DNA of 64,000 bases from Sphagnum compactum (taxonomy: Eukaryota; Bryophyta; Sphagnopsida; Sphagnales), in NCBI GenBank assembly GCA_965153455.1, contig OZ234494.1, forward strand, positions 17,360,001 to 17,424,000, read 5' to 3'. The notes beneath the pieces were generated by a model, which saw only the letters and a list, made by a program, of their open reading frames with translations, did not search any database and had not been told where the DNA came from. Of this stretch, positions 17,795 through 30,410 are shown in pieces. The position numbers and the translations under genes were made by a program. Position 1 is the stretch's first letter, and each line of letters opens with the position of its first letter.

Positions 17795-18232
17795 CGGTTG
17801 CAAACTTCATCCACGTTTTGGGTAAGTCTAACCTCGCTTGTTTGCCAACAAACCTCATTCATTTTTTTTGGTGAGTCTAGGATCTCCCTTGGTTGCAAAC
17901 TTCATCCACTTTTTTGGGTGAGTCTAGGATCTCCTTGGTTGCAAACTTCATCCACTTTTTTGGAGTGAAGTTCAATCTCCCTTGGTTGCACACTTTTCCA
18001 CTCTTTTGGATTAAAGTCTAATCTTCCTTCTTTGCCAAACTTCACTCATTTCATGGGTACATCATCTAAATCTCCCTTGGTGCAAAGTTCATCCACTTTT
18101 TGGATTTAAGTCTGATCTGCCTTAGTTGCATGCTTCAACTACTTTTTGGCCTAAGTCTAACTTCCTTTGTTTGCCAAACTTCATTCACTTCTTGGGGAGG
18201 TCTAATCTCCCTTGTTTGCCAAACTTGTTTTG
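17795..18232 (+). repeat. Degenerate tandem array, unit about 45 bp, about 10 copies
   Basis: Successive units read roughly CTCCCTTGGTTGCAAACTTC, then ATCCACTTTTTTGG, then GTGAGTCTAGGAT, with variants TTTGCCAAACTTCATTCA. Unit length ranges from about 43 to 50 bp and copies are diverged. It sits just beyond the RPS8 promoter. A frame through part of it is a by-product of the repetition, not a gene. Confidence 0.8.
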
Positions 18233-21200
18233 TTTTCTTCCTCATGACAAAAGAAGAGGATGTCCAATTTTCATGAATAATTATCGCAACTATCACAGTT
18301 TTTATGTGCACTTATATGCACATAGCACACCTAGCATCAAAGAAGCAAATCAAACATAGCAATGGAAGAGTATTTAATAATCACAACTATCCTACCTCTG
18401 GGGAAAAATTAAGAAAGGACACATCTTAACAATTCAGTTGATCACTTGGTGCAATAGTCAGGTAATAATCAAGTTAACAATTTCATGGTGGTGTGGGAAG
18501 AATCAATAGAGACAAACCCAAAACAAGGGAGGGGGGGCGACAATTGTAATGTCATGCAAGGATACAATTGATGCACAACAAACCAAGGGCATTTTGCACA
18601 CAAGGTAGGGTTAGCCATTGGCTTAAGCAACAATTCTCATCAAGCACACAACTATGACAACATGATGACATGGTTAAACACCAACGTATTCCACCACCAA
18701 AGCTTCGACTTTAATAGGTGCTATAACAAAACCAACTTGTGAAAATGGTGTTGTCATCTGCCAACACTCATGAAAGACAATCAAAAAATCTTGAAACACT
18801 AGAAACAAGTTATGACCAAAGGCAAGAGTTTGAGATCCAAATATTAACAATGTGGGCTTATGAAACATTCCATGAGACTTGGGTAGGTGTGGCTCTTATG
18901 AGAAATGGCTTCTTAAGGCAGTTTTCAACAATGAGCAAAGGTAGCATTCATGTTTTTAACAATTCTTTCAATTTTAAGGGGAGAGAGGTCGTTTTTCTAC
19001 TTAAATCTTTGCTTTTACTTGATTAAGGAGGAAACCATTTCACTTTTCCAAGGTGAATGCATGGTTGAGTGGGTCATTTTTGTCAAATAAACATTCCATA
19101 CAAGTCCATAACAAGTTTTTAAAAATTGGTCAAATTCGACATGTTTGTTAATTTTTAAGATTTTAATATTGTAATTTTTGAATACCAAATGTTCATTCAC
19201 CTATGAAATTTCCTAAACTTAACTCAAAACTTATATCAAAAGTCATTGATGACATTTGTTATGGTGAACGCCATTTGGAGGTCCTACATAAAGTCCACAT
19301 GAATGAAGGCCAACATAAAGATTTTTAAAAATGTTCATTGGGCCAAATTGTTTTTGAAAAAACAAAAAAAATCCATTTCAAAAATACGTTTGAAAATAAA
19401 GTCCAATTTTGACATTTTAAAAATCCATAACTACCATTTGGTTAAGGTTTTAAAAAAGAATAATTCACACTTAATTTTATTATTTCATTTTTCAAATCAT
19501 ACTTAGTTAACAAAAAAAATTAGAATGGAATTTAATATGAACTTTTCAATTTATTAATAATGTTATCAGTTGACTAATTCAAATTTTTTAGCTTTTGAAG
19601 TTTACTATTGATAATGAATGCATTATTTTCAAAAAACATTTTTACAAATGTTCTCATAACCATCATGTTAATATATTATCAATCTTTAATTGACATATTC
19701 AAAATTATGTTATTCACCATTATACACATTTAAACGTAATGCACCCTACAAAAATGACCATTGTAACATAAAAATTTGAATCATTCAACCATGCATTCAC
19801 CTTACAATACCATGTATTAACATAGTTCCTTGCACTTAATCAATGCCTTGGGAATGAGAAATGTTTTACCATTTTTTGCAAATAAATTAAGTAAGTTTTC
19901 AAAGTTCAACTTTAACAAAAACCTACATGGCCAAAATTGCAAATCAGCCAAGGATGAGGAACTTGGAGGATATATTAAAAACCTTTGACACAAGGTCATC
20001 ATTTCAAATGATACACCAAAGTAAAGCTTAAATGTAATGTTTGTTCAATTAATGCAACAAATGAAAGGCATTATGCCATTTAATAAAAACATATCCACTT
20101 CCAAAACATAATAAATGAAATAAATAAAAATACTCACAACCTTCAACAATACAACCCCAAGTTATGCCCATTGAGCCAAGTGATGAAACGCTAAGGGAAA
20201 TCATGTGATCTTTTACAAAAAAAGACCCAAGCAAAGTTCATCGACTTATGAAAAGTGTTAATAATGCCAATGCAATTTGCATCACAAACTTATAGGCTTC
20301 ATAGGTTCGTTTCAAATCTATGTGAAATTTGTTATTCCATGGGTTCATATCGTTTCAACACAAATGTCATGCATTATTTAAACATGAAAGTTGTGTGCAT
20401 GACTTTCGTGTGTAAACAACATGAATAAACATACAACATCCATGTTTAAACAACACGAAGAGACATATGACATTTGTGTCTAAACAATGCACATGACATT
20501 GATGTTCAAACAATATAAGTAAATGAATGACATCCGTGTTTATACCATACAAACTTATGAAAAGCAAATTTTGCACGACTATTATTGCTAAATTGTGAAC
20601 CATGAAGTTTGTGATGTGTAACATTAAAACACACAAACAGAGTAGATGGGAACCTGTACATTAACTTGCAAATCAACCAACATCTAGTTTTATATCAAAA
20701 AATCTTTGAACATAGAGGACTAGTTCCAAGAATTAGTACAAATAAATGTAGAAAGGATACTTATGCCTTGATATTATTCCTTTTGTTCAAGTAATAAAAC
20801 AAGATTATGCAACAAGATTGAAACCTTGAAATAATTCCCCTTTGAAGTAATTGCTTATACTTCAATTTTCATAAATGCTTTCTATTCTATTGAAATCAAA
20901 TGTTAGAACTTTGATTCTTGCCATGATCTAGAAAGACATAATACAACATCTAGACCCCAAACACATTATTGCCTTTGTTGTCATCTAAAGATGAAGCCTT
21001 TTTTTCAACCCCAATCCCAAAGGAGAAAAAGATTGCAATAGATTTTTGTAAAGGTTGACTTGAATAAGAAGGAAAAGGAATGAACATTAGACTCACCCTC
21101 CCCAACAAAAAAAATTAAAGAAAAAATTATTTTGGTTAAATACAGATAATATAGATCCACAAACTTAGTAAATGAGTTTTGGGTTTTCATATTCATAGGA

Positions 21201-22655
21201 TATCCACAAGTAAAATCATGCCACACATTGGTTTTCAAAAGGTCCTAATGTGTGTATTGTTGAGGTTCTTTCCACCAAAAACTCAATGGATGTCTCTTCC
21301 TACTCACATTTGTTAAAAACATTGGAAAGACATTGAATCTTATTATACTCCCATCTAAATTTGAAAACACATTATGCAATTTAGATTTAGATGTTGGAAC
21401 AATTCCCAAGTGTAATGGAAAATAACATCAAAATAAAAAAACACTTGTTGCTGAAGTGAGGCCATATCCATTAACACAAATTTTGAAAACAAGAAGATAC
21501 CCTAAAATTTTGAAATGCATTATAAAAGTCCCCTTAAACACAAATTTCACCAAAATAACATTCTAAAAACCAATATAAGTTGTTTAAAACATCCTTCACA
21601 AACTTGGAAAAAATTTGGGAAAGAAAACAATACCCATAGTTAAACAAAGATTAAAAAAAGTAATGTTCCTAAACCTTGGTTGTAATCTTTGCTCTTTGGA
21701 TTTTGTTTTTCTTTAGATTGTTTAACTTTTTAATCTTTCTATCCCTTTTAATTTACTTCCTTTCAATAACATGAGTTTTGTTAAAAAAAAATTTTTAGAT
21801 AAAACCAAGGCTAATAAGGGAGTGGGTGGCCTTTTGTGCTTGCTTTAAGCCAACAAATTGTTTCGCAAATAGTTAAGGTAGATGGGGCCCATTACAAAGT
21901 AATATGCCTAGGTTCACAAGAGCATATGCCTAGTTTAAAGGTCATGTTAAACAAGGGTCCAAGGAACAAGGTCCAATGAAATCAAACATTCTTATTGGTT
22001 AAGAACTTTAAATTGGTCCCAAGGCCCATATATGAGGGTCTAGGACCAAGACAATTCAAATTGTGATTTAGTTTACATGACATGATTTTGGAGGGAAAAC
22101 TAATTGGTCTACAAAAAATAAAAGAGCTCAAACAAGACCTCGTGGTTTGGAGAGCCAAACTGTAAGCTAGGTCCAAGGTTATTCATTTTTATTTGTTTTG
22201 GGGGATCTTTTTCATTGTTGTTCTCTACCTTTGTTGTTCAAATTATGTGAAAATGGAAGACATGCTATGGATTGAGGACGTTGTTGAGAGCACACCAACT
22301 CCCCCATATTTGACCAATTCTAGAATTGACATGGTTAATTTTGTGAATCCCTCACAAGGTGCTTGCTAGAAAGAATGCATTTTCAGCCTTTCCAAGTGCA
22401 TGAAATGGAGGTGAATTAGAAGGTGAAGCAGAAAGTGGAGGATTAAAACTTCAATGTTGTCCAATAGGTACTCTCATTCCAATGCAATCACTTGTGCAAT
22501 CATTCGATGCATGACCATAATAAAAACAAGAGCTACCAATATCTTGTGCCTACGTACGAAGCACACCCGAAACCAAGAACGCGTCATCTCAACGGAACAA
22601 TAGAAAACTGGAACCCTAGGCCAAGAACTCTACCTCCCCCACATCATCGTGCCAC
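18233..22655. other. AT-rich intergenic DNA
   Basis: No coding segment can be supported. Positions 20390-20550 hold about five degenerate copies of a short unit around ATGACATTTGTGTTTAAACA. The rest is AT-rich without clear structure. Confidence 0.6.
20390..20550 (+). repeat. Degenerate short tandem repeat (about 30-40 bp unit)
   Basis: Variants of ATGACATTNGTGTTTAAACAA recur about five times with irregular spacing. Probably an old minisatellite. Confidence 0.6.
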
Positions 22656-22664
22656 TTAGGGTTT
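22656..22664 (+). promoter_or_regulatory. Telo-box TTAGGGTTT upstream of RGTB
   Basis: An exact TTAGGGTTT lies about 112 bp before the start codon of the Rab geranylgeranyl transferase gene, in a locally GC-richer segment that probably includes the promoter and 5' UTR. Function is inferred from motif and position. Confidence 0.5.
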
Positions 22665-22776
22665 CTCCCTTTCTGACCTACCCTCCTTAGAAAACAAAAC
22701 CTCTTCTCACTTTTTCGAACCCAAACAACACAAGCCAAACTGGGGTGCTAACAACACACATCGGGTACCAGTAGCT

Positions 22777-25700
22777 ATGGCCACTTTGCATCTGCAAAAG
22801 CATGTGGATTACATCAAGTCTCTTGATAAGGTATGTGGATCTGCACAAGCATGTGGGTCACATCATGTCTCTTGATAAGTGTTGTGTTGAATTCTCCTTC
22901 CAGAGTATAAACACACTTGGACTTGCTTTTTTTCTTTTTTTTTTCTCCCTCCCTCCTGCATGTTTTTTCTTTCCCATGAATCAAACTCTAAACTGCTTGT
23001 TGGAATATGCTCATGATCTTCAGGTCAAGGTTTTATCTTGAGCTGCTTTATTTCCTCTGTGATTTCTTCTTCTCAGATCGTCAAGAATTCAGCAATCTGA
23101 TTTTGTGTTAAGAGAATTGGTCTTTGAGTTAGTAGGTTGATCATAATTTTTCTGGTTCAGAAATCGGATTTCGATTCCCTGGTGACGGAGCATCTTCGCA
23201 TGAGTGGTGCATACTGGGGACTCACTGCCATGGATCTCATGGGCCACCTTGAAGATATGGATGCCAATGAAATTGTTGCTTGGCTTCTGAAGTGCCAGCA
23301 TGATTGTGGTACTCGTCCCATCCTCGGCTTGTCTCTTTTCCAAGGGCAGAATTTCTTGCATTAGGTTTTCATTAGGATATCAGTTTCCATCTTCACATCA
23401 GGAAACTATGAAGCTCCTTTGACCATCCTTAACACATTTGTGAATCTTAACTTGAGCATCCTTGAGTAATGCTTGGATGCTTGAACTGTTGATCATTGTG
23501 ATCACATGTATCATGTGTATGAGGACTGAAAGCTCGTGCAGCATTGGTGTGATTGTAGTTGTCTCTTCAATTTAGAAAACATGACTAAGATCACTATGGT
23601 TCTGAGTCTCAGGGCATGCTTGGCAGGTGGGTTTGGGGGCAATCATGGACATGATCCACACGTTATTTACACACTTAACGCTGTGCAAATATTGGCATTG
23701 TTTGACAAACTAAATGCAGTTGATGCTGACAAGATTGCGTCATGTATGTTCCTATTCTTGCCTATGTCATTCTAATACACTTTTTAAGGAGTCAGTTGCA
23801 TCAAATGAGTGTTTGTCATGTATGAGTATTGGGACAATGGGGTTTTGGAGAACATGGTTATGGAGATCAGTGATGTGTTTAATGTAGAATTATTTGCTGT
23901 TACTGACCAAAATCTGTCTATCTCAGCTGATCTTGGAATTCCATGCTGGAAGATTGTCCTGTAAACTGGCTTGGTCTTAAGTTTTCTAGACTTAACAATG
24001 ATGTCAATGTTCATTCTGCAACCATATAACATAGAGGCGTTTGCAGCAATCTAAGGACCTTTGCTTGTGGTGGACAGATATAGCAGGATTACAGACTGAA
24101 GACGGGTCATTTGCAGGTGATGAATGGGGGGAGATTGACACACGGTATATGCCCTGTTTTGTCTCTGAGCATTTTCTTAAAAACTCTCTTGTTGGCATGT
24201 TTGATTTTTTTTCAGTTCTGACAACCTTGCCAAATGTATCTCTTCATTGTATATCCATGTTTTTAATCTTTTAATAATTGTTGATACACTATACAAGGTA
24301 ACACGTGTTGGTCATCACCGTACAATTTTCTTACTGTCAATCACAATGTTTGAATATCTATGCTGTGTCAAGTAAAACGGTGAATTAGTTCTTGCCTCCT
24401 TTCTCAAGGTTGATTGCATATTTCAAATATCTGAGAGTAGAGGATCATAATCCTGTCAATGAAGAGACTTGCTACCTGAGTTCTCCTCAGTATTTATCAA
24501 AGTGACCAAAAGTCCAACCTTGTTGCCTTCTTTACACAAAGCAAGTGCTTTCTCATTATCACACACTCAAGACATGTATAGTGCCATGAGGTTTAAGTTG
24601 GCATACCAAAGTCATCTTTGTGTACTTGGTGGTTAGCAGTTCTGGAATAAACCATTTTGCATCCCACCTAATGGTCAGATGACTTTTTTCATAAATTTGA
24701 GCTGCAAAGGTTTCTTCATGACTTTTTTAATTACTATATGTGTGGTTGGTCTTGACTCAGTACTTAGAGAGCACGTCCCCATTTTGTTCATGAATGAAAG
24801 CAAAGGCAGCTGTGTCTGAGGGAAGCTGTGTTTTTTGCGGTGCTGACATTTGGTACTTGGAATTTGGGTGACAGGTTTTCTTACTGTGCAATTTGTTGCC
24901 TTTCTTTGTTAAAGCGATTGGACAAAATTGATTTAAAGAAGGCAACAGATTTTGTGGCAAGGTGTAAAAACTTTGATGGTGGATTTGGTTGCACACCTGG
25001 TGGAGAGTCTCATGCTGGCCAGAGTAGGCCCATCCCATCTTTTTGGCATGCTTTCACTCCATGCAAGTTCTTGGTGGAGAACTTGTGTTATTTGGTAATA
25101 GAGGGGTTGAGAAAATGTTGTTTGATTAATGTGTATGGTTTGACAAGTGAATAGAGCTTTGTGTGCTTGTAGTGACAAATGAAGAGTTTCAAAAGTTGGC
25201 TCTGACATGTGAGCTTTGTGTGGTCATGGTAAAGAATGGCGAGGTTCAGACCTTCAGCAGAGTTGCAAACCTAGATGAAGCCATTGCATGACCAGCAACT
25301 TTTGTAATGGTAGATATGTGTGGAGAGAAGGGGATGGAGGTATGTAATGACATGCATGCTTGTGGGGTCGTTTTCTTTTGCAGTTTTCTGCTGTGTGGCA
25401 GCACTTGCCATCGCAGGTGCCTTACATCATGTTGACAAGGATTTGTTGGGCTGGTGGCTATGTGAACGCCAAGTCAAGTCTGGGGGCCTCAACGGGCGGC
25501 CTGAAAAACTGCCTGATGTAAGACATGTACCTTTCTGCAAATGGCGTACTGAAATGAAGCTCTTAACAATAGCAGCAATGTTGAAGTGTGAATGTTGTTG
25601 TTGTGGTATTCCTTTCATTCGAAACATTTGCAGGTGCATTGAAGTGTTATCATGAGACCTTTAGTGATATTCTTGTGGCTTTCCTGCATTAATAGGTGTG

Positions 25701-26543
25701 CTATTCATGGTGGGTGCTCTCTAGCTTGGTGATAATGAACCGGGTTCACTGGATTGACAAAAAGAAACTGGAGGAGTTCATTCTGGATTGTCAGGTTACT
25801 CACTGGATCTCATCTTCACCTTGCTACTCCAACATTTCTCCATAGACAAGGTCAACTTTAGAGAAACCAACTTCTCAATCATACGAATCTCTGTTAACCT
25901 GCCTTGGTTGCACTTTTAGCAAATTTGAACTTCAGATCCCAAACTGTGTCATTGTTTGTGTGGGCAGGACTCTGAGAATGGTGGAATATCTGACCGACCT
26001 GATGATGCTGTGGATGTGTTCCATACATTTTTTGGTGTAGCAGGTACTACCTCTAGTATAACTGTCTTCTTTTTTCTGTTGTAATTGTTGGAGTGGGTGG
26101 TCATGGCAGTTCATCACTGGTATTTGTGATGAAGGTGATGACAGTCTGACACTTTGTGAGCGAGTCTCATAAGGTTGTGACAGCACTCATTGTTATGTCA
26201 TGTTCAAATTGTTGATGTGGATATTCGTCTGCAATTTCATAGATATGGTGACAATCTAATGTCAAAGTATAACCCAATGTTCAGTGATAGCAATTGATTA
26301 TTGTGAAAGATCAGTGAGAAGCAAGATGATCAAGTGGGGCTTCAAGTCTCGTTTTGCATCATGGAAGAACAGATAGATACCTGGACGTACTGTTGAAGAA
26401 ATTTGTATTGACATTTTTGATCAGGTCTGTCACTACTGGAGTACCCTGGTCTCAAAGCTGTTGACCCTGCATACGCTCTTCCTGTGGACATCGTTGATAG
26501 AATCTTCTATGGCCAAGAAAATGGTTTCACAGACAAGCTGTAG
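22777..26543 (+). CDS. RGTB: Geranylgeranyl transferase type-2 (Rab) subunit beta
   Basis: Catalytic beta subunit of Rab geranylgeranyl transferase, which attaches C20 prenyl groups to C-terminal cysteines of Rab GTPases together with the alpha subunit and REP. Coding exons are 22777-22830, 23161-23308, 23627-23743, 24078-24144, 24875-25023, 25384-25517, 25696-25794, 25968-26043 and 26425-26543. Phases all close, giving 320 residues. The prenyltransferase repeats are plain: [66 protein letters not shown] and [17 protein letters not shown]. By family comparison the zinc ligands would be Asp223, Cys225 and His275. Exon 1 is followed at once by a degenerate copy of itself. Intron 8 hosts a dispersed repeat. 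The 3' end faces the kinesin-like gene with 456 bp between. Confidence 0.95.
22792..22885 (+). repeat. Tandem duplication of RGTB exon 1
   Basis: Copy 1 (22792-22840) covers most of coding exon 1 and its donor. Copy 2 (22841-22885) repeats it with a few changes, such as CTGCACAAGCATGTGGG. In copy 2 the GATAAG end is followed by TGTT, so the original donor is lost and the copy is probably intronic. Confidence 0.85.
26085..26210 (-). repeat. Dispersed element family X, copy in RGTB intron 8
   Basis: The reverse complement contains CTCACAAAGTGTCAGAC, ATCACCTTCATCACAAATA and CAGTGATGAACTGCCATGAC. It is nearly identical to the copy at 43117-43235 and similar to those at 49505-49650 and 53155-53275. 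Confidence 0.8.
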
Positions 26544-26999
26544 ATTGAAAGTCATTGTGGAATGTTAGCACAAAGTGTCGATGAGTAGGCTTTTATGTGC
26601 AAACTGGATAGCTTGTAAGTTTTGGTTTCTCATTTCGAGTGGATTTTAGATGATTGGAAATTATGAAGCCAAGCTGCACCTGTCTCACTACTAGAATTGG
26701 GTTGTCTTTGTTCAATGCAGAGACTTTTGTTCAAGAAAAGCTTGTGTGATTGAAGGACTATTATGTCACAGTAGCATGAAGCTCTGAATCTGCTTTGCCC
26801 TGGTCACAGCAGAGTGCAGTTGACTGGTTAAGATCTGAGAACATTACTGGTTAAGAGTGTACTGTGCCTGTATATCATGAGGAATCACTTTACTATGTCA
26901 AATCTGAAGCAAGTATGGGGCACAATTATTGCTGCCATGAGGGCCTTTACTGACCTTCAACATTGTCAAGGAGAAAGCAATTGACCATCATTGAGATAC

Positions 27000-29299
27000 C
27001 TAGTTGATGTACTCACTATCTAAATCAGAATTTGTGACCTGAGAATTGTCAGGATCAATCTCTTCTGAAGATCTTGAAGTATGATGCATACCTCCTTGTG
27101 GCTGAATGTTTTGCAGCTCCCCTTTGATGTGAATTGCCTGTGTCTTCTCTGTTAACTTTCTTTGCAGCTTGAGATTTTCCAGTTCCAGTTCTTCAATCTG
27201 TTTTGCAGAACTTGATCCAATGAGTGCCTGCCTGCCATTTATTTGCCTCAGCACTGTTGCATAATCTGAGATCAGTTCTTCCACTTGTTTCCTCTTGCTG
27301 ATCTCCTCAGCAAGGTCCTTTCTAACTTGCTCCAGGCTTTTTTTGTATTCTTCCTTCTCAATGGCTCTAGAAAGTGTGAGGCAAGCAACATGTTCTTCCA
27401 CCCCTTTGAGTTTTGGCTCAACAAGATTTTCTTTAGAAATGTCAACAGTCTCTTCAAGCATTTGCTGTGAAGCTTGCAAAATGGTCTCCTTGTTCCCTTG
27501 TTTCTCAACCTCCAAAGAGTTCATATACCAGGCTGCTTCCTCCTGAGCTTCCTGAAGTTGCTTCTGCAGTTCTTTAAGCTGTACCTTGCAACTTTTGTGC
27601 TTCTTTTTGGATTTCTCCAGTTTGAGTCTCAATCCCTCCATCTCCCTTTTGAGTTTTTCACTTTCATCTGCAGTATTGTTCTGTAGTTCTACCAGAAATT
27701 TGCACATATCATCAACTTCTCCAATGTTTTGTCCATGCTGGAAGGTTGAAGATCCGCTAACTTCTCCTGCCAAATCACCTTGAGGCTCCATGGGGTGATC
27801 GACACTCTCATTCACATTTGATTCTAGAATTTCTCCTTCCTCTCTAATGGGCCTCAGGCTCTGACTCCTCTTTGACACAACCTGCATGCCATGCTGCCCA
27901 AGCTGAAGTGCTTGCAATGTCTCTGGTTCTTCAAAGACAGAGGTTCCAATGGAAATCATCAGGGAAATGTAGGAGGAATTATCAAAAGATGGTGCAAGCA
28001 ACCTTGTAAGCACAAAGTCGCTAATCCCTCCAGGAGGACAGAGATTATCAGCCTTTGCCTTGAGGCATTTCTCAAGTGCATGGAACTCAGCCAAACTTTT
28101 GATGTTAGATGTTCCATCGGAGGTCTGCTCTGCTCTTGCAAGGTCAACTATGCAAAGCATACTGTCTCTTTGCTGTTCCTGCACTAAAGTTTGCCTGGAT
28201 CCACTTTGAGCTGGGTCCTTGGCTGTCGACTCCAGCACACTGTCCAGCTTGCATCTTCTCTTCAATGTTATAGTGAGGACTGCACATGTGCTGCTGACTG
28301 AAGCATGTGCATAACTTGCAACTGATTTCTGAGAAGCTTGAACTGATTTCAACAGCTGCAAAAAGGCAGAGATATTGGCAACATTAACATGCTTGAAATT
28401 GGCCATCTCACCTTCGAATTTGCGGGCCCTTGGCTTCTCCAGCTTTCTCAAGATGGACCACTTGCGAGAAGTAGCAGCTGGTGCCAGAAGGTCATATACT
28501 ACATCATTGTGCAGCTGTACATATGAAACTTCAACTTGATCTGCTGCAGTTCTGCTGTCAAGGATGTCATCCATAGCTCGCACTGCAATTCCACATCGAC
28601 AAGCTCCTCTTCCTTCATATATGGTGAAAGAATTTTCATTCTCTGTCTGGCCATATCTAAGTATGCTAGAGTTGTAGCCCTCCAAGACCTGGCATAAACA
28701 ACATAATTCAGTTGTGATGTGTGCTGTAGTGGTTCATGGATTTGAGCGCAAGATTGTCACCTGCATGAGGAATGCAAAACCCTCCCTGGAGTAATGCCCT
28801 TCTGGATTCACAAATGACACTCTCTAAACCTTCATAGCTGCATAGGCAGTATAACTCTTCACAAACTCAGTGCAATTTGCTATGCAGGAGTTCCAGAGAT
28901 AAGGAAGCTGCTTCCACATTTTGCAGTAGTCATCATACAGTTTTCAATCTGGCATTTTCATTCCTGGAAGTGCTTTAAGGCTTTGCAACCACTGAACATC
29001 ATCTGGTATACTGCAAAGACGACACAAAGTACAGAGAGACTCTATACCTTTTTCACCGCTGGTTTGACTGCTGCCTCATATAGAGCTTGCATCGAGATTG
29101 CTGCATGAAAGACGTTGTTGTAGTGGAAGTCGTCGAAACTCAATTCCGAATGAAGGCGGATCCTGTTCAGCGCTGGTAGGAGTTCAATTCGTGCTTGCGC
29201 CGAGCTGTCATGCTCGCCACGCTGCTCTTCTTCTCCCCCTGCGCGCTCCCACACGGACACCAGAATCCTTCCTGTCTCAAATGCCGGCGATGAGGTCAT
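27000..29299 (-). CDS. Kinesin-like protein with degenerate motor, armadillo-kinesin (KIN-U) type but lacking ARM repeats
   Basis: Minus-strand coding exons 29048-29299 and 27000-28688 join in phase to give 646 residues. The N-terminal third follows the ARK/KIN-U motor: RILVSVWER, FDDFHYNNVF, VLEGYNSSILRYGQT, GIAVRAMDDIL, VSYVQLHNDVVYDLL, LTRLLAPSF and LGQHGMQVV, the last matching the family phrase FGQRAMKV. The nucleotide site is broken. The P-loop after GQT reads ENENSF instead of GxGKTY (residues 97-105), switch I SSRSH is SVSSTC (about 214-219), and switch II DLAGSE is DLARAE (266-271). ATP hydrolysis is therefore unlikely. Lys/Glu-rich coiled coil follows at about 410-475 and 530-620. 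The gene stops without ARM repeats. The start Met at 29299 is chosen because it precedes the first motor strand, but further 5' exons are possible. It could be a pseudomotor adaptor or a decaying gene with an intact frame. Confidence 0.78.
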
Positions 29300-29376
29300 T
29301 CTTTTTTGGTTATTGAAGACCGTGTGCATGTATGTACGTATACTGCAACTCCAGAAGATACCAGAAGCAAACAACT

Positions 29377-29905
29377 TCAAAATCTGAAAAGAGGATCCCT
29401 GTGCGATCTCCCGAGGACAAGTTTTACACAAAAGAAAAAACTAGTTTTCAAAAAGAGAGAAGCAACCAGCCGCATGCAATTGAGCAGAGCTCGGGGAGGA
29501 ATGAGAGGAAAGAATGATGAAAGAACCAATGCAGCAGCAGCAGCTCTGTAATGTGAAAATGCCAGATCCCGCTGCATCTGCGAGTACAATAAACGGAAGA
29601 ACAATTTATCTGTTATAATTAAATGTAAAGAATATAGAAAATAAGGAAGGACCGAATTGCGGCAGGTTATCTGTTATTTGTAGCTACGAGTGCGCACTGC
29701 GAGACCTGCTGCTCCTCCCTCACCTTTGAAGGCACAAAGATCAGCAACAAAACCTGTAAAATTGATAAAAAAAAGACCTCCGTAATGGGCCACCAACAAA
29801 GAGAGAATAGAGACTTGTGTGTAACAGACTCACAGTGCCGTAGATCTTCCTCGTGTATCGGAGCTTAACTGGGTAGAGACGGCGACAAAAGTGGGAAAAA
29901 TCCAT
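29377..29905 (-). CDS. Possible small three-exon membrane protein, or 5' exons of the kinesin-like gene
   Basis: Three minus-strand segments chain in phase 0 with good splice borders. 29834-29905 encodes MDFSHFCRRLYPVKLRYTRK then IYGT, with donor GTGAGT. 29724-29753 encodes VLLLIFVPSK, with donor GTGAGG. The third starts at 29578 with MQRDLAFSHYRAAAAALVLS and runs to a stop at 29377. The product would be about 101 residues, with a basic N-terminus and hydrophobic stretches. I recognise no family. Alternatively these are 5' leader exons of the kinesin-like gene just downstream, though I found no donor that puts them in frame with it. Confidence 0.35.
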
Positions 29906-30410
29906 GGCACCGCCGCTGCAATCGCATGAGCGTGATTGTAGTTCGCGGGAGTTCGCGTGGAGGAGCTTCAGCTTCTTCTCCAACAGCTCACCAGCACCAC
30001 CACGAGGGATGGATGATGGGTGGATTGAAAAAAACACTTTTCCGTTGAATTCTTGTTCCCTAGCTAACCACATTGGTCACCTCGGTTTTTTGGAAATTTA
30101 TTTTCTCCCCGCATCTCACCCAGTTTTGTTTTTTAAATTTTAAATTTTATTTATTAAATTTTATTTATTTATTTATTTATATTATTATGCCTTTTGAAAC
30201 TTTTCCCACCTACCCACCCCCATCTATTTATCTACCTACCTGCCTTTCCACCTTCCTCCCTACCAACATTTTAAGTAAGTACCTACCAAACCCCCACCTA
30301 CATGGCTACACCTACTTACCTGGTTGCCATTCCAATAGACTGTCAATAGTCGACAATGATGAAGAAGGAATAAAATGAAGGTATTGCATGGGGCTTAGTT
30401 TTGTTTCCTC
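29906..30410. other. Probable promoter of the minus-strand kinesin locus, then simple sequence
   Basis: GC-richer sequence to about 30120 fits a promoter or 5' leader reading leftward. Then comes a (TTTA/TTTAT)n run at about 30146-30185 and a CCTACC/CTACCTACC-rich stretch at about 30205-30325. No gene is visible. Confidence 0.4.

Noticed and set aside
27285-28187. Several plus-strand frames across the kinesin-like gene
   Set aside because: They are antisense shadows of the long minus-strand exon. They are Phe/Leu/Ser-rich, as expected opposite Lys/Glu-rich coiled coil.
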